Positions 33,987 through 42,457 of a DNA stretch of 49,950 nucleotides are shown here, piece after piece. The DNA comes from Bradyrhizobium jicamae. Lineage in GTDB: Bacteria; Pseudomonadota; Alphaproteobacteria; Rhizobiales; Xanthobacteraceae. The stretch covers positions 1-49,950 of the forward strand of contig NZ_LLXZ01000011.1 of the NCBI RefSeq assembly GCF_001440395.1, in the 5' to 3' direction. The translations under genes and the position numbers were made by a program. Positions within the stretch are counted from its first letter, which is position 1. Every line of letters begins with the position of its first letter. The notes below the pieces were generated by a model. It was given only the letters and a program-made list of their open reading frames with translations, had not been told where the DNA came from and did no database searches.

Positions 33987-35009
33987 ATGCTGTTTCCAAC
34001 CACGATCGCAGGCTCGTTGCCCAAGCCGGAATGGCTGGCCGAGCCCAACACGCTGTGGGCCCCCTGGCGGTCGAAAGGCGACGAACTCGCCCGCGCCAAG
34101 CGCGACGCCACCATGCTGGCGGTGAAGCTGCAGGAAGATTCCGGCATCGATATCGTTACCGAGGGCGAGCAGGCCCGCCAGCATTTCGTCCATGGTTTTC
34201 TGGAGAAGGTCGAGGGCATCGATTTCGCCCACAAGGTCGAGATGGGCATCCGCAAGGACCGCTACAAGGCGATGGTGCCACAGGTGGTTGCACCGCTGAC
34301 CCTGAAGGGCCGCGTCCATGCGGACGAAGCCCGCGTCGCCCGCAGCCATACCACCCGCAAGCTGAAATTCACCCTGCCCGGCCCGATGACTATCGCCGAC
34401 ACCGTCGCCGACAGCCATTACGGCGACAAGGTCAAGATGGCCTTCGCCTTTGCCGAACTGCTCAACAACGAGGCCAAGGCGTTGCAAGCCGACGGCATCG
34501 ACGTGATCCAGTTCGACGAACCCGCCTTCAACGTCTTCATGGATGAGGTCTCCGACTGGGGCATAAGAGCGCTCGAGCGCGCCGCTGAAGGCCTGACCTG
34601 CACCACCGCCGTCCACATCTGCTACGGCTACGGCATCAAGGCCAACACCGACTGGAAGCAGACGCTCGGCGGCGAGTGGCGGCAATACGAGGATATTTTC
34701 CCGGCGATCGAAAAAAGCCCGATCCAGCAGGTCGCGATCGAGTGCCGCAATTCAAAGGTGCCGCTGGATCTGCTGGCGCTGCTCCCCGGCAAGGTGATCC
34801 AGGCCGGCGTGATCGACGTCGCCAGCGACACGGTGGAGACCGCCGAGGACGTCGTGAAGGTGATCGAGGCGGTCTCAAAATTCGTGCCGCTCAGCAACAT
34901 CGTCGCGACGACGAATTGCGGCATGGCCCCGATGCGGCGGGATATCGCGGAAGCGAAGCTGGCCGCGCTGGGTGCGGGCGCGAAGCTGGCCCGGGAGCGG
35001 CTGGGGTGA
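33987..35009 (+). CDS. Core methionine synthase (MetE C-terminal-domain-only, cobalamin-independent type)
   Basis: The start ATG at 33987 has GGGAGG upstream and gives 340 residues. The protein equals only the C-terminal barrel of MetE. It begins PTTIAGSLPKPEWL, and the zinc ligands are present as H-x-C in AVHICYG, Glu in IECRNSK and Cys in TTNCGM; DEPAFN is the substrate-site phrase. Full MetE has about 750 residues with a duplicated N-domain. Short forms of this kind in bacteria and archaea can use other methyl donors than methyltetrahydrofolate triglutamate; which donor applies here is unknown. A hairpin follows the stop. Confidence 0.9.
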   Translation: MLFPTTIAGSLPKPEWLAEPNTLWAPWRSKGDELARAKRDATMLAVKLQEDSGIDIVTEGEQARQHFVHGFLEKVEGIDFAHKVEMGIRKDRYKAMVPQVVAPLTLKGRVHADEARVARSHTTRKLKFTLPGPMTIADTVADSHYGDKVKMAFAFAELLNNEAKALQADGIDVIQFDEPAFNVFMDEVSDWGIRALERAAEGLTCTTAVHICYGYGIKANTDWKQTLGGEWRQYEDIFPAIEKSPIQQVAIECRNSKVPLDLLALLPGKVIQAGVIDVASDTVETAEDVVKVIEAVSKFVPLSNIVATTNCGMAPMRRDIAEAKLAALGAGAKLARERLG

Positions 35010-35018
35010 TGCTTCAGT

Positions 35019-35045
35019 CCCCTCTCCCGCAAGCGGGAGAGAGGG
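35019..35045 (+). terminator. Hairpin 3' of the methionine synthase gene
   Basis: CCCCTCTCCCGC and GCGGGAGAGAGGG pair with an AA loop (stem CTCTCCCGC/GCGGGAGAG), starting 10 bp after the stop. There is no T-run. CCCTCTCCCGCAAGCGGGAGAG is a common dispersed repeat in this lineage, so it is both a repeat and a likely 3'-end hairpin. Confidence 0.55.
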
Positions 35046-35074
35046 CAGACCGCGCAGGCGGCATCACTTTCTAA

Positions 35075-35689
35075 CTAACTCGCGCTCGGATGCAGCACTG
35101 GGCGGTATCCAGCATTGAGTGCGCGCAGCGTCGAGGGCGGCGTCAGCAGCTGCGCGTCTTCGATCGTCGCCTCGGTCTTGCTGTAACCAGCCATCGACCA
35201 TCGCAACGCCCTGCCCCGCACGATTAGAAAGCTCTCCTCACCCAACTGCACCATCGCGCCGTCGGGCAATTGCATCACCGGCACCGGGAGCGGATGCAGC
35301 CGCTTCCTGCCGCGCTCCAACCGCTCCCGATGCAACACGCTATCCATCTCCCGCGCACGAATATCCGCAACGCCATTGCCCTTCTCCCACGCGGCGCGAA
35401 AGCGGTTGGCGTCGTCGCGGCGGCAGAAGAAGCAAGGGCGATGACCGGCCGCGAAGGCGGTGGCCTCGTCGAGAAAGAACAGCTCGGTCCAGCTCCGCCG
35501 GCCCATCACCGGCCGCCGCCAGCCCCGGAATTCGCAAAGACAGGTAATCCAGGCCGGGCTCGACCAGCGCTTTCTCAATAACGTCTTTGTCGCGGGATCA
35601 TGGATGATGCCGCGATTGCCGGTGAACTGCCCGCGATGCGTGGTGGCGATGATGTCGCCTGATGGCGTGACACGGTTCTGGAGAGGCAT
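35075..35689 (-). CDS. Conserved hypothetical protein with two Cys pairs
   Basis: The 204-residue product starts at ATG 35689 with MPLQNRVTPSGDIIATTHRG. It contains two cysteine pairs, CLC within AWITCLCEFRGW and CFFC within HRPCFFCRRDDA, about 35 residues apart, plus several conserved-looking Trp and Arg residues (RRSWTELFFLDEA). The pairs could bind a metal ion as a zinc ribbon or a similar site. The C-terminal half has GAMVQLGEESFLIVRGRALRW. I do not recognise a characterised family. It lies convergent to the methionine synthase gene. Confidence 0.8.
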   Translation of the reverse strand: MPLQNRVTPSGDIIATTHRGQFTGNRGIIHDPATKTLLRKRWSSPAWITCLCEFRGWRRPVMGRRSWTELFFLDEATAFAAGHRPCFFCRRDDANRFRAAWEKGNGVADIRAREMDSVLHRERLERGRKRLHPLPVPVMQLPDGAMVQLGEESFLIVRGRALRWSMAGYSKTEATIEDAQLLTPPSTLRALNAGYRPVLHPSAS

Positions 35690-35711
35690 CGAAATTGCCC
35701 GTTAGCTACGG

Positions 35712-35797
35712 CGTCATTGCGAGGATCGCAGCGACGACGCAATCCATCTATCCGTTATGCCGCGCTATGGATTGCTTCGCTGCGCTCGCAATGACCG
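35712..35797. repeat. Intergenic palindromic repeat, family B copy 5
   Basis: CGTCATTGCGAGGATCGCAGCG with GCAATCCATC faces ATGGATTGCTTCGCTGCG and CTCGCAATGACCGG. It lies between gpt and the Cys-pair hypothetical, both on the minus strand. Confidence 0.9.
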
Positions 35798-35816
35798 GGA
35801 GGCATCACGCCACCCC

Positions 35817-36335
35817 TCACGGCCGGATCGGCGGCTGGAACGACAACGCGGTATCCCAGGGAAAGTGGATCCAGGTATCCTGCGACACTTCGGTGATGAA
35901 GGTGTCGACCAGCGGCTTGCCCTTCGGCTTGGCGTAGACGGTGGCGAAATGGGCGTCCGGGAGCAGCTGGCGTACCAGCCGGCCGGTGGCGCCGGTATCG
36001 ACGAGGTCGTCGACGATCAACAGCCCCTTGCCCGTGCCGCCCCCGAGTTTGGCGACCTCGGGAGACACGCCCTTGAGCACCTGCAGGTCGCCCTGGCTGG
36101 TGTGGTCGTAGCTGGCAATGCAGACGGTATCGATGATGCGGATACCGAGTTCGCGCGCCACGATCGCGGCCGGCACGAGACCGCCGCGGGTGATCGCGAT
36201 GATGGCGTGAAACGGCCCGACGTCATTGAGCCGCCAGGTCAGCGCACGGCAATCCCTGTGAAACTGGTCCCAGGAAACCGGAAAGGGCCGGCCGGCCCGC
36301 GCGTCAGGGCTCGATTCAGAATTACTGTCTGCCAC
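35817..36335 (-). CDS. gpt: Xanthine phosphoribosyltransferase
   Basis: Gpt salvages xanthine and guanine with PRPP to XMP and GMP. The 172-residue protein has the early loop [20 protein letters not shown], the PRPP-binding motif [14 protein letters not shown] and the C-terminal base-binding loop with [10 protein letters not shown]. The start is GTG at 36335 with GAGG upstream. Length is close to E. coli Gpt (152) with an N-terminal extension of about 20 residues. It follows the CinA-like gene on the same strand, after 27 bp. Confidence 0.94.
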   Translation of the reverse strand: MADSNSESSPDARAGRPFPVSWDQFHRDCRALTWRLNDVGPFHAIIAITRGGLVPAAIVARELGIRIIDTVCIASYDHTSQGDLQVLKGVSPEVAKLGGGTGKGLLIVDDLVDTGATGRLVRQLLPDAHFATVYAKPKGKPLVDTFITEVSQDTWIHFPWDTALSFQPPIRP

Positions 36336-36362
36336 GTTGGTTCGCCTCGTCTTGCCGACCTG

Positions 36363-37100
36363 CTATCGCGGCACGTTCAATCCCGCCAGCATCTCCTTCA
36401 CCGCGGTCATGGCGGCGTTGAGCTTTTCGGGATCGCGGGAGCGGACCACGAGATTGGTGTTCGGCTTCTTGTCCTCGTCCATGAACGGATAGCTGCCGAT
36501 GATGGTGTCGGGATGGGCGTTGGCGATGTCCCGCAGCGGCCCGCCGATATCGCCTTCGCGCGCATTGGCCCGGACCGAATCCGACAGCATCCGCACGCCC
36601 GACTTCAGCTTGGGCGCGACGATGTCCATCATCGCCTGCATGATCGAGGGGATGCCGGCCATGACGATGACGTTGCCGAGCTTGAAGCCGGGCGCGAGGA
36701 TGGTCGCGCTCTGGATCAGTTCGGCGCCGTCGGGCACGCGGGCCATGCGCAGCCGGGCCTCGTTCAGGTCCTGCTCGCTCCAGCGCTCGCGAAAGCGCGC
36801 CACGACTTCCGGGTGATGGTCGATCGCGACGCCGAACGCCTTGGCGACGCTGTCTGCGGTGATGTCGTCATGGGTCGGCCCGATGCCGCCGGTGGTGAAG
36901 ACATAGGTGTAGCGATTTCGCAGTGCATCAATAGCCGAGACGATATCGGCCTCGTCGTCGGCGACGACGCGGACCTCCCTGAGGTCGATGCCGATATTGG
37001 TCAGATACTCGGCGATGAAGCCGATATTCTTGTCCTTGGTCCGGCCGGACAGGATCTCGTCGCCGATGACCAGAATTCCCGCCGTGACGATCTCGCTCAT
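36363..37100 (-). CDS. CinA N-terminal / molybdopterin-binding domain protein
   Basis: The 245-residue protein contains only the MoCF_biosynth domain found at the N-terminus of CinA. It has VIGDEILSGRTKDKN, the TTGGIGPTHDDIT nucleotide-binding loop and IMAGIPSIMQAM-type phrases. CinA C-terminal nicotinamide-nucleotide amidase is missing, as in many alphaproteobacteria, where such proteins are called competence/damage-inducible protein A. Family members with the domain alone can have ADP-ribose pyrophosphatase activity. Start ATG 37100 has GGGGAAG upstream. Its upstream gap of 220 bp to the ATP-grasp gene shows no other gene. Confidence 0.92.
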   Translation of the reverse strand: MSEIVTAGILVIGDEILSGRTKDKNIGFIAEYLTNIGIDLREVRVVADDEADIVSAIDALRNRYTYVFTTGGIGPTHDDITADSVAKAFGVAIDHHPEVVARFRERWSEQDLNEARLRMARVPDGAELIQSATILAPGFKLGNVIVMAGIPSIMQAMMDIVAPKLKSGVRMLSDSVRANAREGDIGGPLRDIANAHPDTIIGSYPFMDEDKKPNTNLVVRSRDPEKLNAAMTAVKEMLAGLNVPR

Positions 37101-37320
37101 GACTTCCCCTCACCTGTCCCCGTACTTTGCGCAAGCAACGCATTGAAGTCACGAGGCTTTGCTGCCGAAATAAGCACCCGGCCGCCTTTTTTTAGGGCAG
37201 CGTGGCCGGCTACCCACACGAAATGCCGCAAGCCAATGCATATCGCGCTGGCCCGAGCCTTGCTACCATCCCGTGAAGTCATGCACTGTGCCGCATGGCT
37301 TTGCGAGATAGTCAGGATTT

Positions 37321-38739
37321 ATGGCAGTTGCCTTTGATGAAATGAACGGGCCCGGCGGCGACCTCCGCCCGGCCTATCGGGAGCTCTCCCGCTGGCTGAA
37401 GGAGACGCCTCCGGACGCCCTGGAATATCGCCGTCAGGAGGCGGAACTCCTGTTCCGCCGGATCGGCATCACCTTCGCCGTCTATGGCGACGCCGAAGCC
37501 CAGGAACGGCTGATCCCCTTCGACGTGATCCCCCGGATCATGTCGGCCAAGGAATGGACCACGCTGGAAAAGGGCCTGAAGCAGCGGGTCCGCGCACTCA
37601 ACATGTTTCTGCGCGACATCTATCACGGCCGCGACATCCTGCGCGCCAACCTCATTCCCGATGACCTGATCTTCCAGAACCCGGTCTTCCGGCCCGAGAT
37701 GAACGGCCAGAGCGTCCCCCACGACGTCTATGTCCACATCGCCGGCATCGACATCGTCCGGGTCGACGCCGACAATTTCATCGTGCTGGAGGACAATGCG
37801 CGCACGCCCTCGGGCGTCTCCTACATGCTGGAAAACCGCGAAATCATGATGCGGCTGTTTCCGGACCTGTTCGCCCGCCACCGCGTGGCACCGGTGGAGC
37901 GCTATCCTGATGAATTGCTGTCGGCATTGCGGTCGGTTGCGCCGCTCTCCGCTTCCGCCGAGCCGACGGTCGCGCTGATGACGCCCGGCGTCTACAATTC
38001 CGCCTATTACGAGCACTCGTTCCTCGCCGACAAGCTCGGCATCGAGCTGGTCGAGGGCCGCGACCTCATCGTCAAGAACGATGAGGTGTTCATGCGGACC
38101 ACCGAGGGGCTGAAGCGCGTCGACGTGATCTACCGCCGCGTCGACGACGATTTCCTCGACCCCTTGACCTTCCGCCCGGATTCGGCGCTCGGCGTGCCCG
38201 GGCTGATGTCGGCCTATGCCGCCGGCAACGTCACGCTGGCGAACGCGGTCGGCACCGGCATTGCCGACGACAAGGCGATCTATTCCTACATGCCGGAGAT
38301 CGTGAAATTCTATCTCGGCGAAGAGCCGATCCTGAAGAACGTGCCGACCTGGCGTTGCCGCGAGCCGAAGGACCTCGCCTACGTGCTCGACAATCTCGGC
38401 GACCTCGTGGTGAAGGAAGTGCACGGCTCCGGCGGCTATGGCATGCTGATCGGCCCCGCCGCCACCAAGGCGACGATCGAGGCGTTCCGCGACAAGCTCA
38501 AGCGCGAGCCGGAGGGCTTTATTGCCCAGCCGACGCTGGCGCTGTCGACCTGCCCGACCTGCACTGCCTCCGGTCTTGCACCCCGCCACGTCGACTTGCG
38601 GCCGTTCGTGCTGACGGGCAGCAAGCACGTCACCATCGTGCCCGGTGGATTGACGCGGGTAGCGCTGAAGGAAGGCTCGCTGGTAGTCAATTCGAGCCAG
38701 GGCGGCGGCACCAAGGACACCTGGATACTGGACGAATAG
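37321..38739 (+). CDS. Circularly permuted type 2 ATP-grasp protein (COG2308)
   Basis: The 472-residue protein opens MAVAFDEMNGPGGDLRPAYR, with IPFDVIPRIMSAKEWTTLEKGLKQR typical of COG2308. The permuted ATP-grasp core holds FIVLEDNARTPSGVSYMLENR and, further on, VVKEVHGSGGYGMLIGP, the glycine-rich loop of the ATP site. Further family phrases are LAPRHVDLRPFVLTG and VVNSSQGGGTKDTW. ATP-grasp enzymes ligate a carboxylate to an amine; this group is predicted to make amide bonds on small peptides or proteins. It begins a row with the alpha-E protein (16 bp) and a transglutaminase-like protein, a set that recurs across bacteria. Confidence 0.95.
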   Translation: MAVAFDEMNGPGGDLRPAYRELSRWLKETPPDALEYRRQEAELLFRRIGITFAVYGDAEAQERLIPFDVIPRIMSAKEWTTLEKGLKQRVRALNMFLRDIYHGRDILRANLIPDDLIFQNPVFRPEMNGQSVPHDVYVHIAGIDIVRVDADNFIVLEDNARTPSGVSYMLENREIMMRLFPDLFARHRVAPVERYPDELLSALRSVAPLSASAEPTVALMTPGVYNSAYYEHSFLADKLGIELVEGRDLIVKNDEVFMRTTEGLKRVDVIYRRVDDDFLDPLTFRPDSALGVPGLMSAYAAGNVTLANAVGTGIADDKAIYSYMPEIVKFYLGEEPILKNVPTWRCREPKDLAYVLDNLGDLVVKEVHGSGGYGMLIGPAATKATIEAFRDKLKREPEGFIAQPTLALSTCPTCTASGLAPRHVDLRPFVLTGSKHVTIVPGGLTRVALKEGSLVVNSSQGGGTKDTWILDE

Positions 38740-38755
38740 AGAGCGAAATTTTCGT

Positions 38756-39700
38756 ATGCTGTCGCGCACCGCCGAAAACCTGTACTGGCTGGCCCGCTAT
38801 GTCGAGCGCGCCGAATATATCGCGCGCACCATCGACGCCACCTTGCGCGTCACCGCGCTTCCCGCCGCCTATATCGGCAAGACCAATGAGTGGGAATCGG
38901 CGCTGCTGACGGCCGGCGTCAGCACCAGCTTCTACGAGACCTATCAGGAAGCCACCGAGCAGAACGTCGTCGAGTATCTGGCGTTCTCGCCGGCCAATCC
39001 CTCCTCGATCAAGAACTGCATCGAAGCGGCCCGGCTCAATTCGCGCTCGGTGCGCACGGCGCTGACCAGCGAGATGTGGGACACCATCAATTCGGCCTGG
39101 ATCGAATTGCAGGAAGTCTGGGGCAAGGGCACCTCCAGCCGCGAGGAACTGGCGCGGTTTCTCCGCTTCGTGCAGGAGACCTCGCTGCGATTCGACGGCT
39201 CCGCCTACCGGACCATGCTACGCAACGACGCCTACTGGTTCTCCCGCCTCGGGCTGCACCTGGAGCGCGCCGACAACACCGCCCGCATTCTCGACGTGAA
39301 GTATCACGTGCTGCTGCCCGAGGAGGAGCATGTCGGTGGTCCGCTCGATTACTACCAGTGGACCTCGATCCTCCGCTCGGTGTCGGCGCTGACGGCCTAT
39401 CACTGGGTCTATCGCGAGACCTTGAAACCGTGGCTGATCGCCGACCTCCTGATCCTCAACGACACGCTGCCGCGGTCGCTGGCGAGCTGCTACAGCAATC
39501 TGGTGCGCAATCTCGACCAGATCGGCGTCGCCTATGGCCGCCAGGGCGCCTCCCAGCGCCATGCCCGCGGGGTGCGAAACCGGCTTGAACACAGCCATAT
39601 GGACGATATCTTCCAGCACGGCGTCCATGAATTCATCCAGGAATTCATCGCGGACAATTCAAGGCTGGGCGAGATCATCACCAGGCAGTATTTGATTTGA
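38756..39700 (+). CDS. Alpha-E domain protein (COG2307/DUF403)
   Basis: The 314-residue all-helical protein starts MLSRTAENLYWLARYVERAE, the hallmark opening of alpha-E proteins, and has LSRxAENLYW, RLGLHLERADNTARILDVKY and WTSILRSVSALTAYHWVYR in the usual order. The fold has two helical repeats and conserved Glu/Arg residues; no catalysis has been shown for the family as far as I know. It always travels with the COG2308 ATP-grasp protein, and some organisms fuse the two, so it is probably its partner. It begins 16 bp after the ATP-grasp stop. Confidence 0.95.
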   Translation: MLSRTAENLYWLARYVERAEYIARTIDATLRVTALPAAYIGKTNEWESALLTAGVSTSFYETYQEATEQNVVEYLAFSPANPSSIKNCIEAARLNSRSVRTALTSEMWDTINSAWIELQEVWGKGTSSREELARFLRFVQETSLRFDGSAYRTMLRNDAYWFSRLGLHLERADNTARILDVKYHVLLPEEEHVGGPLDYYQWTSILRSVSALTAYHWVYRETLKPWLIADLLILNDTLPRSLASCYSNLVRNLDQIGVAYGRQGASQRHARGVRNRLEHSHMDDIFQHGVHEFIQEFIADNSRLGEIITRQYLI

Positions 39701-39707
39701 TCGAGCG

Positions 39708-39792
39708 CTGTCATTCCGGGATGGCGTGCAAGCGCCAGACCCGGAATCTCGAGATTCCGGGTTCGATGCTTCGCATCGCCCCGGAATGACGG
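39708..39792. repeat. Intergenic palindromic repeat, family D
   Basis: CTGTCATTCCGGGATGGCG...GCGCCAGACCCGGAATCTCGAG faces its complement with GATTCCGGGTTCGATGCTTCGCATC and CCCCGGAATGACGGC. It lies between the alpha-E and transglutaminase genes and is probably transcribed with them. Confidence 0.85.
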
Positions 39793-39812
39793 CGCGAAAG
39801 AAGAGACACCCA

Positions 39813-40652
39813 ATGCGCCTGCGAATTGCCCATACCACGAGCTATCGCTACGAGCCCCCGGCCTCGGGCGTGATCCAGATCCTGCGCATGACGCCCGGCA
39901 GCCATGACGGGCAATATGTCGCCGAATGGCAGATCGACGTCTCGACCGATTCCCGCCTCGACACCCATCAGGACGCGTTCGGCAACGTCACCCATGTATT
40001 GACTCACGGCCCGATCGCCGACCTGTCTATTCATGTCGAAGGGCTGATCGAGACCCACGACACCGGCGGCGTGCTGCGCGGCACCGACGAACGCTTTCCG
40101 CCGAGCCTGTTCCTGCGCTCCACCGCGCTGACCGAAGTCAACCCGGCGATGGCGACGTTCGCCCGCGAAATGCGCTCGGAATCCGACGGCGACGTGCTCG
40201 GCTTCCTGCATGCGCTGATGGTGCAGATCAACGAGCACATGATCTTCGACGAAGACCCGACCAACTCGGGCACCTCGGCGGCGGAAGCCTTCGCGCTCAA
40301 GCGCGGCGTCTGCCAGGACTATGCGCACATCTTCATCGCCTGCGCCCGCTCCGGCGGCGTTCCGGCGCGCTTCGTCTCCGGACACTTCCTGCGCTCCGAC
40401 GGCACCACTCATCAGCAGGCCGGCCACGCCTGGGCAGAGGCCTATGTGCCGGATCTTGGCTGGGTCGGCTTCGATGCCGCCAACGGCATCTGCACCACCG
40501 ATGCCCACGCCCGCGTCGCCATCGGGCTCGACTATCTCGGCGCCGCCCCAGTGCGCGGCACGCGTTATGGCGGCGGCGCGGAGACGCTGACGGTGGCGGT
40601 GAAAGTCGAACAAGCGGGACGTCCCGGCCAGTGGCAGAGCCAGTCGCAGTAG
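39813..40652 (+). CDS. Transglutaminase-like cysteine protease family protein
   Basis: The ATG at 39813 with AAGAGA upstream gives 279 residues; the longer frame runs back into the palindromic repeat. The N-domain starts MRLRIAHTTSYRYEPPASGV, typical of bacterial transglutaminase-like proteins. The catalytic triad is Cys in RGVCQDYAHIF, His in AGHAWAEAY and Asp in GFDAANG. Members cleave or form peptide amide bonds. With the ATP-grasp and alpha-E genes it forms the recurrent module. The next plus-strand genes are a methyltransferase and the proteasome-like peptidase. Confidence 0.94.
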   Translation: MRLRIAHTTSYRYEPPASGVIQILRMTPGSHDGQYVAEWQIDVSTDSRLDTHQDAFGNVTHVLTHGPIADLSIHVEGLIETHDTGGVLRGTDERFPPSLFLRSTALTEVNPAMATFAREMRSESDGDVLGFLHALMVQINEHMIFDEDPTNSGTSAAEAFALKRGVCQDYAHIFIACARSGGVPARFVSGHFLRSDGTTHQQAGHAWAEAYVPDLGWVGFDAANGICTTDAHARVAIGLDYLGAAPVRGTRYGGGAETLTVAVKVEQAGRPGQWQSQSQ

Positions 40653-40676
40653 CATTCAGCCGGCATTGCGACGAGC

Positions 40677-40769
40677 CTGGGTGGGCAAAGGCGCATCGCG
40701 CCGTGCCCACCATCCATCTACGATCGTGATGCCAGATGGTGGGCACGCTCCGCTTTGCCCACCCTACGG
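40677..40769. repeat. Intergenic palindromic repeat, family A copy 3
   Basis: TGGGTGGGCAAAGGCGC and GCTTTGCCCACCCTACGG form the ends; inner arms CGTGCCCACCAT and ATGGTGGGCACG match. It lies between the convergent transglutaminase-like and binding-protein genes. Confidence 0.92.
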
Positions 40770-40772
40770 CCG

Positions 40773-42386
40773 TCACTTGTCCAACCACACGTCCTCGAAC
40801 CGCAGATTGTTGTACTGGCTGTTGTCGTGCGGCTGGAAGTTCTTCACATGGGGCTGCCAGCAATTGGCGGCCGACGAGTGCAGGATGATCGGCCGCGCCG
40901 CGTCCTCGACCAGCAGCCGCTCGATCTCCCAGACGATCTTCTTCCGCTTCTCCCGATCGAGCTCGCTCGATTGCGCCGCCAGCAGCCGGTCGACCTCGGG
41001 GTTGCAATACTGGGTGTAGTTGCGCTCCGACTTGCAGGAATAGTTCTCGACGATGTTGCCGTCGGGATCATCGACGCTGACGCCGGTGACGTTCAGCCCG
41101 ATCGTGTAATCCTTTTTCGCCAGCCGCGCGTACCAGCGCGGCGTGTCGAGAATGTCGAGTTCGCTCGTGATGTAGATCTTCTTGAGCTGGTCGGTCAGGA
41201 TCACGGCGGGGTCGCGATAGGTCGGCAGGTTCCTGGTCTGGATTTTGATCTGCAGCGGCTTTGCATCGCTATAGCCGAGCTTCTGCATGATCGCCTGCGC
41301 CTCGGCGATGTTCTTCTCGGCGTTAGGACCATAGCCCGTGAGCGACGATACCATGTCCGGCGGCATGCCCCACTCGCCCTCTGGCTTGGCCAGCATGGCC
41401 CCGCCCATGCGCGCCAACCCTTCCATCAGGATGGTGTTGAAGGGTTTGCGGTCCAGCGCCAGCGACATCGCCTTGCGGATATCCGTATTGTCGAACGGCG
41501 GGTTGACGCGGTTGACCATCAGATTGATTTGCGTCCCCGTCGTCGTCATCTCGCAGATCGCGTTCGGCGCGCGCGCCTTGACATCCTTCATCAGGGGAAC
41601 GCTGACGTCGGAGGGAAAGGTGATGTCGTATTCGCCGGTGGCAAAGGCCAGCATCCGCGTCGCGCGGCTGTCGATCATCCGGAACGTGATCTCGTCCAGA
41701 TAGGGACGGTCCTTCTTCCAGTAGTCGGGATTGCGCACCAGGCGCACCGACTCGCCCCGCTTGAACTCGACGAATTTGAACGGCCCGGTGCCGACCGGTT
41801 TGGTGCGCATGGCCTGCTGCGGCACGTGGCAGGGATAAACCGGCGAAAACGCGCTCGCCAGCAGCACCGGCAGGCTCGGTTGCGGCTCGCTCAGCTCGAA
41901 GGTCGCCTCATAATCGCCGTTGATGGAGACGTCCTGCAGCTTCGTGTACCAGACCTTGCGCGGATTGCGCTTGAAGTCCTGGGTCTCGGTCTTGCCGATC
42001 AGCATCCGCCAGGTGCATTGCACGTCCTTGGCCGTGAACGGCTGGCCGTCGTGCCATTTCACGCCCTGCCGGAGCTTGAACGTCAGCCTGGTGTTGGTTG
42101 AATCCCACGACCAGCTTTCGGCGAGATCCGGAATGACGGTGTCGATGCTCTCGTGCACCTTGGCCGGATCGAACACCACGAGATTGTTGAAGATCGCCGC
42201 GAACGGCGTCACCGAGGCAATCGTCGCTTCCTCATGCAGCGAGGTCGAGGGCGGATTGTCGTTGTGATAGAGCCGGAGCGTGCCGCCTTTTTTCTGCGCC
42301 GCGGCAGGGCTTGCGGCAATCAGTGCAATGCAAAAAAGCGACGCCAACGCAGCATGTGACTTGCCCGGCAGTTTTCTGACGCGCAC
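40773..42386 (-). CDS. Orphan ABC transporter solute-binding protein (SBP_bac_5)
   Basis: I start it at GTG 42386 because GGGGAGG lies 5 nt upstream; ATG 42416 (MKKKIHGE) is the alternative and has no clear ribosome binding site. The product of 537 residues has a signal peptide ending SPAAA-QKK. The mature part has FKLRQGVKWHDGQPFTAKDV, GTGPFKFVEF and YDITFPSDVSVPL, as in DppA-like proteins. No permease or ATPase genes lie adjacent, so it must borrow a transporter or act alone. It interrupts the ATP-grasp/Anbu gene set on the opposite strand. Confidence 0.92.
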   Translation of the reverse strand: MRVRKLPGKSHAALASLFCIALIAASPAAAQKKGGTLRLYHNDNPPSTSLHEEATIASVTPFAAIFNNLVVFDPAKVHESIDTVIPDLAESWSWDSTNTRLTFKLRQGVKWHDGQPFTAKDVQCTWRMLIGKTETQDFKRNPRKVWYTKLQDVSINGDYEATFELSEPQPSLPVLLASAFSPVYPCHVPQQAMRTKPVGTGPFKFVEFKRGESVRLVRNPDYWKKDRPYLDEITFRMIDSRATRMLAFATGEYDITFPSDVSVPLMKDVKARAPNAICEMTTTGTQINLMVNRVNPPFDNTDIRKAMSLALDRKPFNTILMEGLARMGGAMLAKPEGEWGMPPDMVSSLTGYGPNAEKNIAEAQAIMQKLGYSDAKPLQIKIQTRNLPTYRDPAVILTDQLKKIYITSELDILDTPRWYARLAKKDYTIGLNVTGVSVDDPDGNIVENYSCKSERNYTQYCNPEVDRLLAAQSSELDREKRKKIVWEIERLLVEDAARPIILHSSAANCWQPHVKNFQPHDNSQYNNLRFEDVWLDK

Positions 42387-42457
42387 GACGGCCTCCCCAT
42401 GTATTTTCTTTTTCATTAGAATGACGAGAGATCGAAGCGTAACGCAGAGGACAGGCC

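Noticed and set aside
37312..38769. 485-codon minus-strand ORF
   Set aside because: It is antisense to the ATP-grasp gene, which has full family motifs; the minus translation has none.
40755..42101. 448-codon plus-strand ORF
   Set aside because: It is antisense to the orphan solute-binding protein, whose signal peptide and SBP motifs are clear.
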